Source: Candidatus Sulfotelmatobacter sp.
Lineage (GTDB): Bacteria > Acidobacteriota > Terriglobia > Terriglobales > Acidobacteriaceae
DNA length: 6,843 bases
Assembly (NCBI GenBank): GCA_030037515.1
Contig: JASHRE010000255.1
Span: 1 to 6,843, forward strand
Direction: 5' to 3'
The translations under genes were made by a program, and so were the position numbers. The notes beneath the pieces were generated by a model. It was not told where the DNA came from and did no database searches. It was given only the letters and a program-made list of their open reading frames with translations. This document shows, piece by piece, positions 1-5,429 of this stretch (the stretch's first letter is position 1; each line of letters opens with the position of its first letter).

Positions 1-291
1 CGCGTTTGAAACGGAAGGAAAGGAAGTAAATATGCCCCGGAACGACTTGTCGCCCGCCACGAGCAGAATGGCCTTGCGCTTGGGATCAAAGGCAAAAGCC
101 ACGCGCCAAACACCATGGGCGGCGTCGAACCTTAGTTCCTTCAGGTTCGCGTGACAGGAATCCTTAAGCGCATCAACCCGAGGCCGTCCTAGCTGCGGCC
201 CGAATTGCTGAAGAAGGCGCGAGTGGGCCAGAATCTCCGATCGAACCTGCTCGTCAAGTTCGTGGAATCCCGGCAGAAACTCAACGTGATT
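1..291 (-). pseudogene. RelE/HigB-type (Gp49-like) toxin fragment, broken at both ends
   Basis: Read on the minus strand, this open frame encodes a type II toxin of the RelE/ParE superfamily, Gp49-like/HigB group. These toxins are normally mRNA-cleaving ribonucleases of about 100-115 residues. Recognisable family segments are VEFLPGFHELDEQVRSEI near the N-terminus, then FGPQLGRPRVDALK, HANLKELRFDAAHGVWRVAF and FDPKRKAILLVAGDKS. An in-frame TGA lies at 292-294, and no ATG, GTG or TTG occurs before the conserved part, so the true start seems lost or frameshifted; an ATG at 303-305 is out of frame and followed at once by TGA. After GDKS the expected KRFY-type tail is absent and the frame reads unrelated residues to the window edge. 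A cognate antitoxin would normally lie just downstream, outside the window to the left. Family assignment is fairly sure; functional loss is inferred. Confidence 0.75.
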
Positions 292-313
292 TCAACAAAT
301 CACATGGTCAACG

Positions 314-512
314 ATGCAGCATAAGCCATTTGCCCTCAAAGACATGATCCAGAGACTAATTGAGGACTGGGGACGCCCGGCCAGATGCTGATTGGAGTGT
401 AGAAGAGCTTAGTAGCTGCTTCCGGATAATCAACCGAATTGGGATAGCAAAAGGGTCGGTCAGCAGGGATCTTTTTGACGAATATATTAAACAGCATCAA
501 ATACAAATTTGA
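314..512 (+). pseudogene. Small unrecognised ORF, apparently split by one +1 frameshift
   Basis: From ATG 314 the frame reads MQHKPFALKDMIQRLIEDWG and reaches TGA at 389. Moving one base forward near 375-384 (sequence CGCCCGGCCA) continues without a stop as ADWSVEELSSCFRIINRIG, then AKGSVSRDLFDEYIKQHQ, to TGA 510-512. Joined, this gives about 65 residues with ordinary amphipathic protein composition and no low complexity. I do not recognise the family. No convincing Shine-Dalgarno sequence precedes ATG 314. The 3' end abuts the hipB promoter and its left inverted repeat, so if transcribed it could read into hipB. It lies divergent from the toxin fragment. It may be a decayed hypothetical gene or chance open frames. 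Confidence 0.35.
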
Positions 513-529
513 TATGAAATACAACATAT
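512..529. promoter_or_regulatory. Inverted repeat, candidate HipB operator 1
   Basis: Half-sites ATATG (512-516) and CATAT (525-529) are perfect inverted copies separated by exactly eight bases. The Escherichia coli HipB operator has the same architecture, TATCC-N8-GGATA, with five-base half-sites and an eight-base spacer. It sits upstream of the -10-like box of hipB, where a repressor of the operon would bind. The half-site sequence differs from E. coli, as expected for a distant HipB. Binding is inferred; only the repeat is seen. Confidence 0.45.
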
Positions 530-543
530 TCTGTTTTTTATAC

Positions 544-549
544 TATAAT
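544..549 (+). promoter_or_regulatory. -10-like box of the hipBA promoter
   Basis: A perfect TATAAT lies in a strongly AT-rich stretch (about 480-573) between otherwise GC-richer genes, 23 bases before the hipB ATG. No good TTGACA-like -35 is found 16-18 bases upstream. If used, the transcript would start near 556 and leave a leader of roughly 16 bases without a Shine-Dalgarno sequence. Confidence 0.5.
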
Positions 550-564
550 CTATATCACAGATTA
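546..564. promoter_or_regulatory. Inverted repeat over the -10 box, candidate HipB operator 2
   Basis: TAATCT (546-551) and AGATTA (559-564) are perfect six-base inverted arms with a seven-base spacer. The left arm overlaps the TATAAT box and the right arm covers the predicted transcription start region, so a protein bound here would block RNA polymerase. Together with the repeat at 512-529 this gives two dyads whose centres are about 34 bases apart, close to three helical turns, as in multi-operator autorepressed toxin-antitoxin promoters. The half-sites differ from those of the first dyad, so one or both may not be HipB sites. Confidence 0.4.
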
Positions 565-572
565 AATTAAAT

Positions 573-941
573 ATGACAAAGCATATCAGACCACTCCGAC
601 TGGGGGCCCTCCCTGAGGGCATGCGCCGGGCTTTGAGGGGCGCCCGCGAGAAGCGTGGATGGACCCAGAGAGAACTAGCTAGCCGCGTCGGGCTCACCCA
701 GACGCACATCTCCGGCATCGAGTCCGGCAAGATCGTGCCGCGCTACGACACCCTTCTGGAGTTGGTCCGTATTCTTGATCATGACCTCCTCATGGTCCCG
801 CGTGCCCTCGTCCCGGTCGTGCAATCGCTCATCCGCGATCATATGCAGCCGGACCACAAGGACGATGGCGAGGAACGCGCCCTGTACGCCGACGACGCCG
901 ACAACGAAGAGAGCAGCGAGGAGCCGCGCGATGAAGTTTGA
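573..941 (+). CDS. hipB: HipB-like XRE-family antitoxin / transcriptional repressor
   Basis: This 122-residue protein is the predicted DNA-binding antitoxin of the HipA toxin encoded next to it. HipB proteins dimerise, bind operators in their own promoter and hold HipA in an inactive complex. A Cro/C1-type helix-turn-helix spans about residues 17-75: RGWTQRELASRVGLTQTHIS followed by GIESGKIVPRYDTLLELVRI is the standard XRE pattern of helix, turn, recognition helix and dimerising helices. After residue 78 comes an extension of about 45 residues ending in an acidic tail rich in Asp and Glu (about 96-121), making it longer than the 88-residue E. coli HipB. ATG 573 has no Shine-Dalgarno sequence; a later Met (residue 17) would cut close to the domain. 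Its stop overlaps the hipA start, implying translational coupling. Confidence 0.9.
   Translation: MTKHIRPLRLGALPEGMRRALRGAREKRGWTQRELASRVGLTQTHISGIESGKIVPRYDTLLELVRILDHDLLMVPRALVPVVQSLIRDHMQPDHKDDGEERALYADDADNEESSEEPRDEV
918..923 (+). promoter_or_regulatory. Ribosome binding site fixing the hipA start
   Basis: GAGGAG, inside the 3' end of hipB, lies seven bases before ATG 931. It supports that ATG over in-frame start codons farther upstream, which would fall within the hipB coding region. Confidence 0.75.
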
Positions 942-2169
942 TTCGAAAAAGCTCAACGCGCTTGCCGTGCGCCTGCACCGACGCCAGATCGGTGTCATCA
1001 ACCGCCTCGCGGCCGACCGCCAGATCTTTGCGTTCGAGCAGGAGTACATCGACGATCCGCAGCGCCCGACTTTGAGTCTATCCTTCAAGGGCCGCACTGG
1101 TGGCCTGGTCACAGCTCTGCGTCCAGTATCGCGCCGCGTGCCACCGTTCTTCTCGAACCTGCTTCCCGAAGGCCACTTGCGCGAGTATTTAGCGAAGCTT
1201 GCCGATGTTAACCCTGAGCGCGAGTTCTTTCTGATCGCTGCTCTCGGCGCCGATCTTCCCGGCGCGCTCGTCATCGAGCCGCTTGAGGGCAATGTAAAAG
1301 ACGATGATGTCCGTCATGGCGAAGCTAATCATGACGATGATCAACGCGACGCTGTGCTCCGGTTCTCTCTCGCCGGTGTGCAGTTGAAGTTTTCCGCTGT
1401 CATGGAAACATCCGGCGGCCTGACCATTCCCGCCGAAGGTATGGGCGGTTCATGGATTGTCAAGCTACCCTCCGCCCGTTTCGCCGCCGTTCCTGAGAAT
1501 GAATTCGCGATGCTGCAACTCGCACGCCACGCGGGCGTCGCCGTACCGGACAACCGCCTCGTCGCAGTGGCGAATATCAAGGGGCTGCCTGAAGAGGCGC
1601 GCGCGCCCGGAGGCAAGGCTCTCGCTGTGCAGCGGTTCGACCGTGCTCCCGGCGCCGCCGCCGTTCATATGGAGGATTTTGCGCAAGTGTTCGGGCAGTA
1701 TCCGAATGACAAGTACAAACACCACAGCTATTCCAACATTGCCCGTGTTCTGTCGGCGGAAGCGGGCGAGGACGCCGTTGAGGAGTTTGTACGTCGCCTG
1801 GTTTTCTCCGTTGTGATCGGCAACGCCGACATGCATCTCAAGAACTGGTCCCTGCTTTATCCCGACCAGCGCAAGCCGATCCTGTCGCCCGGATACGATT
1901 TCGTAGCCACGCTCCCTTACATTCCCAACGACAAGCTCGCGCTGAGCTTCGGCGGCAGCCGCAGCTTCGCCGAAGTCACGCAAGGCCAAATGCGACGTTT
2001 TGCGGACACGGCGAGGATTCCGGCAAGTCCGCTATGGCAGATCACAGTTGAAACGGTCCAGCGCACTGCCGAGGCCTGGAAAAAACTTGAAGAGGCTGAC
2101 TTGCTACCGAAGACCCTGCGTGCCTCCATCCATAAGCAAATTTTTCGAGTCGCTGCCACTGTGAAGTAA
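931..2169 (+). CDS. hipA: HipA-family serine/threonine kinase toxin
   Basis: A 412-residue HipA. In E. coli HipA phosphorylates glutamyl-tRNA synthetase and causes growth arrest and persistence; the target here is unknown. The N-terminal HipA subdomain includes PPFFSNLLPEG (about 71-81). The kinase core has FSLAGVQLKFSA (about 145-156), whose Ser146 aligns with the E. coli autophosphorylation-site Ser150, WIVKLP with Lys178 as ATP-binding lysine, EDFAQVFGQYPNDKY (about 248-262), the catalytic loop GNADMHLKN with Asp300 and Asn305, and YDF with Asp323 as metal-binding residue. All key residues are present, with no frameshift, so it looks active. ATG 931 was chosen for its Shine-Dalgarno sequence and the 11-base overlap with hipB; the frame is open upstream, but that stretch lies inside hipB. 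Length is slightly below the 440 residues of E. coli HipA. The gene is flanked by broken genes. Confidence 0.93.
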   Translation: MKFDSKKLNALAVRLHRRQIGVINRLAADRQIFAFEQEYIDDPQRPTLSLSFKGRTGGLVTALRPVSRRVPPFFSNLLPEGHLREYLAKLADVNPEREFFLIAALGADLPGALVIEPLEGNVKDDDVRHGEANHDDDQRDAVLRFSLAGVQLKFSAVMETSGGLTIPAEGMGGSWIVKLPSARFAAVPENEFAMLQLARHAGVAVPDNRLVAVANIKGLPEEARAPGGKALAVQRFDRAPGAAAVHMEDFAQVFGQYPNDKYKHHSYSNIARVLSAEAGEDAVEEFVRRLVFSVVIGNADMHLKNWSLLYPDQRKPILSPGYDFVATLPYIPNDKLALSFGGSRSFAEVTQGQMRRFADTARIPASPLWQITVETVQRTAEAWKKLEEADLLPKTLRASIHKQIFRVAATVK

Positions 2170-2286
2170 CGTAGATCGCATCCGGCAGGATAGGTCTCGA
2201 CTCACAGTCCGATCAGCGTGCAGGCTCGGAACGACGCGTAAGCACGCGAGACGCGCGGCCGTGTGAATCGGTTTTTACTCGCAATA

Positions 2287-2301
2287 TACGCATTATGCGT
2301 A
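2287..2301. promoter_or_regulatory. Palindrome TACGCAT-T-ATGCGTA across the regulator start codon
   Basis: Seven-base arms around one central base form a perfect dyad. The right arm contains the ATG (2295-2297) of the winged-helix regulator remnant, and an AT-rich stretch with TTTTTACT lies just upstream. This would be a natural autoregulatory operator for that regulator, blocking either transcription or translation start. Binding is inferred. Confidence 0.4.
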
Positions 2302-2556
2302 ACACCTCCTCAGCGCTGAAAAGCCTGTTCCCTTGCGTGCGGCGGGGGTGTGCTGGCCGCAACTCTGACCCGACCAGAGAAATGGTGGTATCTGTCCGAG
2401 TTGGCGGAATTCCTTCATACGCGGCCATCCAGCCTACAACGCGAGCTCAGGTCGTTGGAAAAAACTGGCATACTGCAACAATCAGCTTGCAATGCGGCTT
2501 TGTATGCAGTGGCGAAACGTCGGTCTGCTGACGCTCGGCCCCAAAAATGGCGATAG
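2295..2556 (+). pseudogene. Winged-helix (ArsR-like) regulator, frameshifted and 3'-truncated
   Basis: The first frame reads MRNTSSALKSLFPCVRRG from ATG 2295, then loses sense. Removing one G from the run of five at 2344-2348 joins it smoothly to VLAATLTRPEKWWYLSELAE and FLHTRPSSLQRELRSLEKTG. This is a typical compact winged-helix domain of the type often found beside or fused to nucleotidyltransferases, with recognition helix around SSLQRELRSLEKTGIL. The wing expected after GILQQ (ends about 2481) is missing: the frame reads unrelated residues to TAG 2554-2556. So two lesions are present, a +1 indel in a homopolymer and loss of the 3' part. The indel alone could be a sequencing error; the truncation could not. 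No Shine-Dalgarno precedes ATG 2295. Confidence 0.7.
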
Positions 2557-2571
2557 CATGTGCTGGTTATC

Positions 2572-3018
2572 GCGTCGGCATTCCGTCATGCGATCAGATT
2601 TCACAGGTGCCTGATTCCGGCAGATGGGTTCTACGAGTGGAAAAGAACAGGCTCATCTAAGCAGCCGCTTCGAAGTGAAAGACCGCGAATTGTTCGCCTT
2701 CGCCGGACTATGGGACGGCTGGAAGGACTCAAGTGGGCAATGGATCAAGACCTGCTCGATCCTCACGACAACTCCAAATGCGGTGACCTCTGCCGCTCAC
2801 GACCGAATGCCTGTGATTCTCGATCCTGACTGCTACGATCTCTGGCTCGACCCCGGCCTCCGGAATCCAGAACGTCGCGACGATATCGGAGTTGTTGAAC
2901 CCCTACGATGCCCGCCTTATGCTCCTGTATCCAGTCAGCAATCGCTGTCAATCATGTGGTGAACGATGACGAAGATTGTTCGTGACCAGTCGAGTTTGCC
3001 GAAAACCAAAGCCGATGA
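2572..3018 (+). pseudogene. SRAP-family (YedK/HMCES-like) gene remnant
   Basis: SRAP proteins shield abasic sites in single-stranded DNA by a covalent link through the N-terminal Cys2. Homology begins at SAFRHAIRFHRC and runs through LIPADGFYEWKRTG, which holds the catalytic Glu. A shift near 2660 leads to FEVKDRELFAFAGLWDGW, TTTPNAV and AHDRMPVIL with the active-site His; a second near 2855-2862 to IQNVATISELLNPYDARLM; a third near 2946 to VNHVVNDDEDCS; then an in-frame TGA (2983-2985) and PVEFAENQSR to a final stop at 3016-3018. All three shifts go forward one phase. About 90 N-terminal residues, including MCGRY and catalytic Cys2, are missing, so no active product is possible. The segment directly follows the truncated regulator, suggesting one deletion removed the end of that gene and the start of this one. 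Family identity is very clear. Confidence 0.88.
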
Positions 3019-3068
3019 TTCGGGTGAGGGTGCATTAAGGACTAGCATTGGTTCACTCGGCTGCGGCT

Positions 3069-3330
3069 TCATTCGATGACGACCTTCTTGCTCCGCCGCT
3101 CAGTCAAGATCGTGTCGCGCCAAGTACCAGCAAGGTTCGCTATCCGCTCACAGCGTCCGATAACCCGGAATCTACATCTCTCCTGAAGCCGCAGACTTGC
3201 CGTGTTCCCACGAAGGTGCTTTAGTTTCGAAGGCGCCTAGACCTGTGGCTATGCCTTCCTCGTAGATGGGGCAGACCTCCGGCCAATCGGCAGGATTCAT
3301 CAAAACAATTCGCACGCTCTTGTGTTCCAT
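3069..3330 (-). pseudogene. GNAT acetyltransferase (phosphinothricin acetyltransferase-like) with internal deletion
   Basis: From ATG 3330 (minus) the product begins MEHKSVRIVLMNPADWPEVC and PIYEEGIATGLGAFETKAP, the classic N-terminus of the PAT-like GNAT family, with the substrate-loop SWEH. Soon after, the frame reaches TAG at 3172-3174. In another frame the extreme C-terminus appears: FRVIGRCERIANLAGTWRDT then ILTERRSKKVVIE with stop at 3069-3071. The intervening section, roughly 100 residues carrying the acetyl-CoA-binding motif A (R/Q-x-x-G-x-G/A), is absent. The two halves meet near 3190-3205. This is therefore a deletion derivative and must be inactive. Its 3' end faces the SRAP remnant convergently, and its start is only 10 bases from the divergent zinc-ribbon gene. 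Confidence 0.85.
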
Positions 3331-3340
3331 AATATCGAGA

Positions 3341-3601
3341 ATGGTTGCCTACACTTCCAGCACCGTGCTCGACAGCGAACCCGCAATCGATAAGACCCAC
3401 GATCCGTCTGGCTCGCGCATCCTCTGCCCTCTTTGTGGCTGGTCGCCCCGCAAAGACGATCACCGGTCCTGCACGTGCGGATTTGAATGGAATACGTTCG
3501 ACACGGGAGACGTCTGCCCATCTTGCCTTCAGCAATGGACTGAGACCCAGTGCCTCTCATGCAGCAAATGGTTGCCACACTCTGATTGGTATGCTTCGTG
3601 A
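3341..3601 (+). CDS. Small multi-cysteine zinc-ribbon protein
   Basis: An 86-residue protein with eight cysteines in paired motifs: CPLC (29-32), CTC (44-46), CPSC (59-62) and CLSC (71-74), consistent with two zinc sites. Conserved surroundings include GWSPRKDD, EWNTFDTGDVCP, QQWTETQC and a C-terminal PHSDWYA, which I recall as a family of small hypothetical proteins of unknown function. No membrane segment is visible. ATG 3341 was preferred because the residues before it (an in-frame ATG at 3266) would overlap the divergent GNAT start and look unlike protein; GAGA just upstream is a weak ribosome site. It lies 18 bases before the EthD gene and probably forms an operon with it. It is intact although its upstream neighbour is broken. 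Confidence 0.7.
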   Translation: MVAYTSSTVLDSEPAIDKTHDPSGSRILCPLCGWSPRKDDHRSCTCGFEWNTFDTGDVCPSCLQQWTETQCLSCSKWLPHSDWYAS

Positions 3602-3606
3602 AGAAA

Positions 3607-3613
3607 GGGAGGG
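3607..3613 (+). promoter_or_regulatory. Strong ribosome binding site of the EthD gene
   Basis: GGGAGGG sits six bases before ATG 3620, in the 18-base gap after the zinc-ribbon stop. It fixes the start of the EthD protein and argues against in-frame or overlapping alternatives. Confidence 0.75.
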
Positions 3614-3619
3614 TAACAC

Positions 3620-3931
3620 ATGGTCAAACTCAGCGTGTTGTATCCGAACCAAGTAGGTACAAAATTCGATATGGCATATTATCTCGATCACCACATCCCT
3701 ATGGTTCGACGGCTGCTCGGATCAGCCTTGAAGGGAGTGTCGGTCGAGCACGGGATTTGCGGGGAGGAGCCGGGATCGCCGGCGCCTTACATCGCAACAG
3801 GGCATCTTCTCTTTGACTCGGTTCAGACTTTTCAAGCGAGCTTCGCTCCGCACGCGCAGGAAATCATGGAGGACATCCCTAAGTATACGAACTCGGAGCC
3901 GCTCGTCCAGATCGGCGAGGTCAAGCTGTGA
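3620..3931 (+). CDS. EthD-family protein
   Basis: A full-length 103-residue EthD-domain protein. These form small dimeric alpha/beta-barrel folds; EthD itself is needed for ethyl tert-butyl ether breakdown in actinobacteria, and most relatives, often labelled EthD family reductase, have no proven reaction. Visible family features are MVKLSVLYPN at the first strand, FDMAYYLDHHIPMVRRLL with the conserved Tyr, His and Pro, a central GSPAPYIATGHLLFDS and the C-terminal helix and strand FAPHAQEIMEDIPKYTN plus PLVQIGEV. The start is supported by a strong ribosome site. It follows the zinc-ribbon gene by 18 bases, so the two are probably cotranscribed. There is no sign of decay. Six bases after its stop begins the left copy of the 19-bp direct repeat. 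Confidence 0.9.
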   Translation: MVKLSVLYPNQVGTKFDMAYYLDHHIPMVRRLLGSALKGVSVEHGICGEEPGSPAPYIATGHLLFDSVQTFQASFAPHAQEIMEDIPKYTNSEPLVQIGEVKL

Positions 3932-3936
3932 TTTTG

Positions 3937-3955
3937 GGTTCTGTGCAGGAATCTG
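3937..3955 (+). repeat. 19-bp direct repeat, left copy
   Basis: GGTTCTGTGCAGGAATCTG is identical to positions 6145-6163. With uniform base composition, a 19-base match is expected well under once in a thousand windows of this size, so the copies are probably related by descent. It begins six bases after the EthD stop codon. Flanking bases differ between copies apart from a short TATCGGTA downstream at unequal distance. Confidence 0.8.
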
Positions 3956-4030
3956 ACGAGATCCAAGATTTTAGCGGGCTTTATCGGTATTCGCTGGAAA
4001 GCCTCCGCAGCCGCCGTCGCGGTGGAAATG

Positions 4031-4059
4031 TGGAAACCCGCGTTGTGTGCGGGTTTCCA
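4031..4059 (+). terminator. Strong hairpin downstream of the EthD gene, possible terminator
   Basis: TGGAAACCCGC (4031-4041) pairs perfectly with GCGGGTTTCCA (4049-4059) across a seven-base loop GTTGTGT. It lies about 100 bases after the EthD stop. No run of T follows on either strand, so it is not a classical intrinsic terminator; it may end or stabilise the zinc-ribbon/EthD transcript or be a small structured repeat. Confidence 0.4.
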
Positions 4060-4259
4060 AGCGCCGGCGATTACGATTGGGCGTTTTCGGTATGGCTTAT
4101 GTAACGGATCCCCGGCGCGTCATTTCCACAGCGAAGCCGAGGATTCCGCCCATTTTCGCCAAAAACAGCCGTGCAACATTGCCCATGATTGAAAATCTCG
4201 CTTCTCAGAAAACTGCGTAGATCGAGCACTTTTACAGATTCTCGTTCAAGAGCCTGATT

Positions 4260-4412
4260 TTGAACCCTTCCAAGGCCGCCCTAATTTTCTTGCTTGCGTC
4301 TGTGGCAATGGCACAGGCTCCGGGTTCTGCTGCCTCGAAGATGCAAAAAATCCTGAGAGCAATTCGAATCCGAACCACAATGCGTGGGGCATCAGTCTTT
4401 GTTATCTGTTAG
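4260..4412 (+). pseudogene. Possible remnant of an exported protein (signal-peptide-like)
   Basis: A 50-residue open frame from TTG 4260 reads NPSKAALIFLLASVAMAQA: a lysine, a hydrophobic stretch of about 12 residues, and AMAQA, which resembles a signal peptidase I site, followed by PGSAASKMQKILRAIR and soon TAG (4410-4412). A mature domain is absent and there is no ATG or Shine-Dalgarno sequence. It may be the 5' end of a deleted secreted-protein gene or a chance hydrophobic frame. Confidence 0.2.
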
Positions 4413-4445
4413 CCTTTGAAGAAAAAAGGCAGATGGTGATCTAAA

Positions 4446-4820
4446 GTGCAATCTCTAGCGATCAATGGAACTCGACATCGAGATTCTTTTGAAGGACACG
4501 GACACATTCATACGCTGCGAGCGGAGATCCCGGACTTTCGGGGGGTAGTTGTCCGAGAAGACCCGAAGCTGGCAATAGCCTAAAAACTGGACTACTTGCG
4601 ATGGCTTCGCGAACAGATTGAGGCTGGATTTCGAGAACAGCTTCCGGTTCGTGTCATCGAAGCAAGTTGTTCCCCTCGGGGCAGGCACACGTCGTGGGAA
4701 AGTTGCGCGACGGATGAATGTATCCGGCTTCTCGGTCTTGGTCACCTCTCGCGCACTGAACTTTGTTCGCACCGACTCAAATCCGCTTCCCACTGTTTGC
4801 GAAGTACGGATGTCGCCTGA
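4446..4820 (+). pseudogene. Unrecognised frame interrupted by one TAA
   Basis: From GTG 4446 one frame runs about 125 codons with a single in-frame TAA at 4581-4583, ending at TGA 4818-4820. Segments such as EIPDFRGVVVREDPKLAIA before the TAA and KLDYLRWLREQIEAGFREQL after it look like ordinary protein with a charged amphipathic helix; the last third is cysteine- and serine-rich and less convincing. I do not recognise a family. No ribosome site is visible. The opposite strand carries an uninterrupted 112-residue frame (4455-4793), so which strand, if either, was coding is uncertain. Confidence 0.2.
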
Positions 4821-4832
4821 GGATTAACTGCC

Positions 4833-5407
4833 TTGTTCCTCCTGACTGCGCCCTCAGAAGACGAGATTAGGCGTTTCATTTCTGCGCAACACGAATCCAG
4901 ATTTTCTTAGCAGAGGTCGGCGCGTCCGCTGCTGAAGCACCCATTGGCTACAGTATCGATCACAATCGGGTAGAGCTTGGCAGTGGCGAAATCGTGTGGC
5001 GTCGAGCAGTTGAAACGGTTCGGGAATGGCGGATGTTCGATATGCCATGGTCGCAACTCTGCTGGCCGACCGCACCGATACGGATGGGAACAGACGTTGC
5101 GGTGTTGGTGCGACACTTCGGATTCTTTTCACTCAATGCATGTCGTATCGTCTATGTGGTTGATGATGGCGCTAGAATCAAACGCTTTGGGTTCGCTTAC
5201 GGCACATTGGAGGAACATGCAGAGAGCGGAGAAGAGCGATTCATCGTCGAGTGGAACCAAGTCAGTGATAAGGTCTGCTATGACATTCTTGCTTTTTCTC
5301 GACCTCGCAAGATGTTGGCGAAGCTCGGATATCCACTCTCGCGGTTCCTCCAGCAACAATTCGCTGAGCATTCCAAAGCAGCGATGTTGCGATTTGTAGC
5401 TGGGTAG
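4833..5407 (+). pseudogene. DUF1990-family gene with a one-base deletion
   Basis: The frame opens LFLLTAPSEDEIRRFISAQH and ends abruptly at TAG 4908-4910 after ESRFS. Adding one base after 4909 restores Y-AEVGAS and continues GYSIDHNRVELGSGEIVWRR, REWRMFDMPWSQLCWPTAPI, VAVLVRHFGFFSLNACRIVY, RFGFAYGTLEEHAESGEERF and VCYDILAFSRPRKMLAKLGY to TAG 5405-5407. This is the DUF1990 family (Pfam PF09348), of unknown biochemical role, and the reconstructed length of about 190 residues is normal. Only TTG 4833, with GAGG ten bases upstream, is available as start; relatives would be expected to use ATG, so the start may be lost too. The oxidoreductase remnant follows after 22 bases on the same strand. A single sequencing error could also cause the shift. 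Confidence 0.85.
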
Positions 5408-5429
5408 TTAAGAAACTCCGCGATCACTC

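Larger units (their letters stand above)
3932..4832. other. About 900 bases without a recognisable gene
   Basis: Between the EthD stop and the DUF1990 remnant no frame gives a protein I recognise. Contents that can be named are the left copy of the 19-bp repeat, an 11-bp perfect-stem hairpin, a short frame resembling a signal peptide (4260-4412) and a frame interrupted by one TAA (4446-4820). The stretch looks like the debris of deleted genes rather than a compact promoter region. Confidence 0.5.

Noticed and set aside
775..930. Longer hipA start within the hipB reading region
   Set aside because: The 52 extra residues are serine/arginine-rich and are the out-of-frame shadow of hipB; ATG 931 has a proper ribosome site and matches HipA N-termini.
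675..1292. 205-codon minus-strand frame opposite hipB and hipA
   Set aside because: Antisense shadow of strongly supported genes, with no recognisable domain.
2213..2293. Minus-strand 26-codon ORF preceded by AGGAGGTG
   Set aside because: The ribosome-site-like sequence is the complement of Thr-Ser codons in the regulator, the spacing of 11 bases is long, and the peptide is arginine-rich without family resemblance.
2558..2566. ATGTGC as the SRAP MC start with catalytic Cys2
   Set aside because: The following bases do not give the MCGRY pattern and the better-aligned frame (SAFRHAIRFHRC) shows the N-terminus is missing altogether.
3221..3535. Minus-strand frames opposite the zinc-ribbon gene
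   Set aside because: They are antisense to a cysteine-motif protein with clear conserved pattern and show no domain of their own.
4230..4241. TTTTACAGATTC also found inverted at the right repeat copy
   Set aside because: A 12-base match is expected a few times by chance in a window of this size when both strands are compared.
4455..4793. 112-codon minus-strand frame
   Set aside because: No family, no ribosome site and composition not clearly protein-like; kept only as a caveat to the plus-strand remnant.
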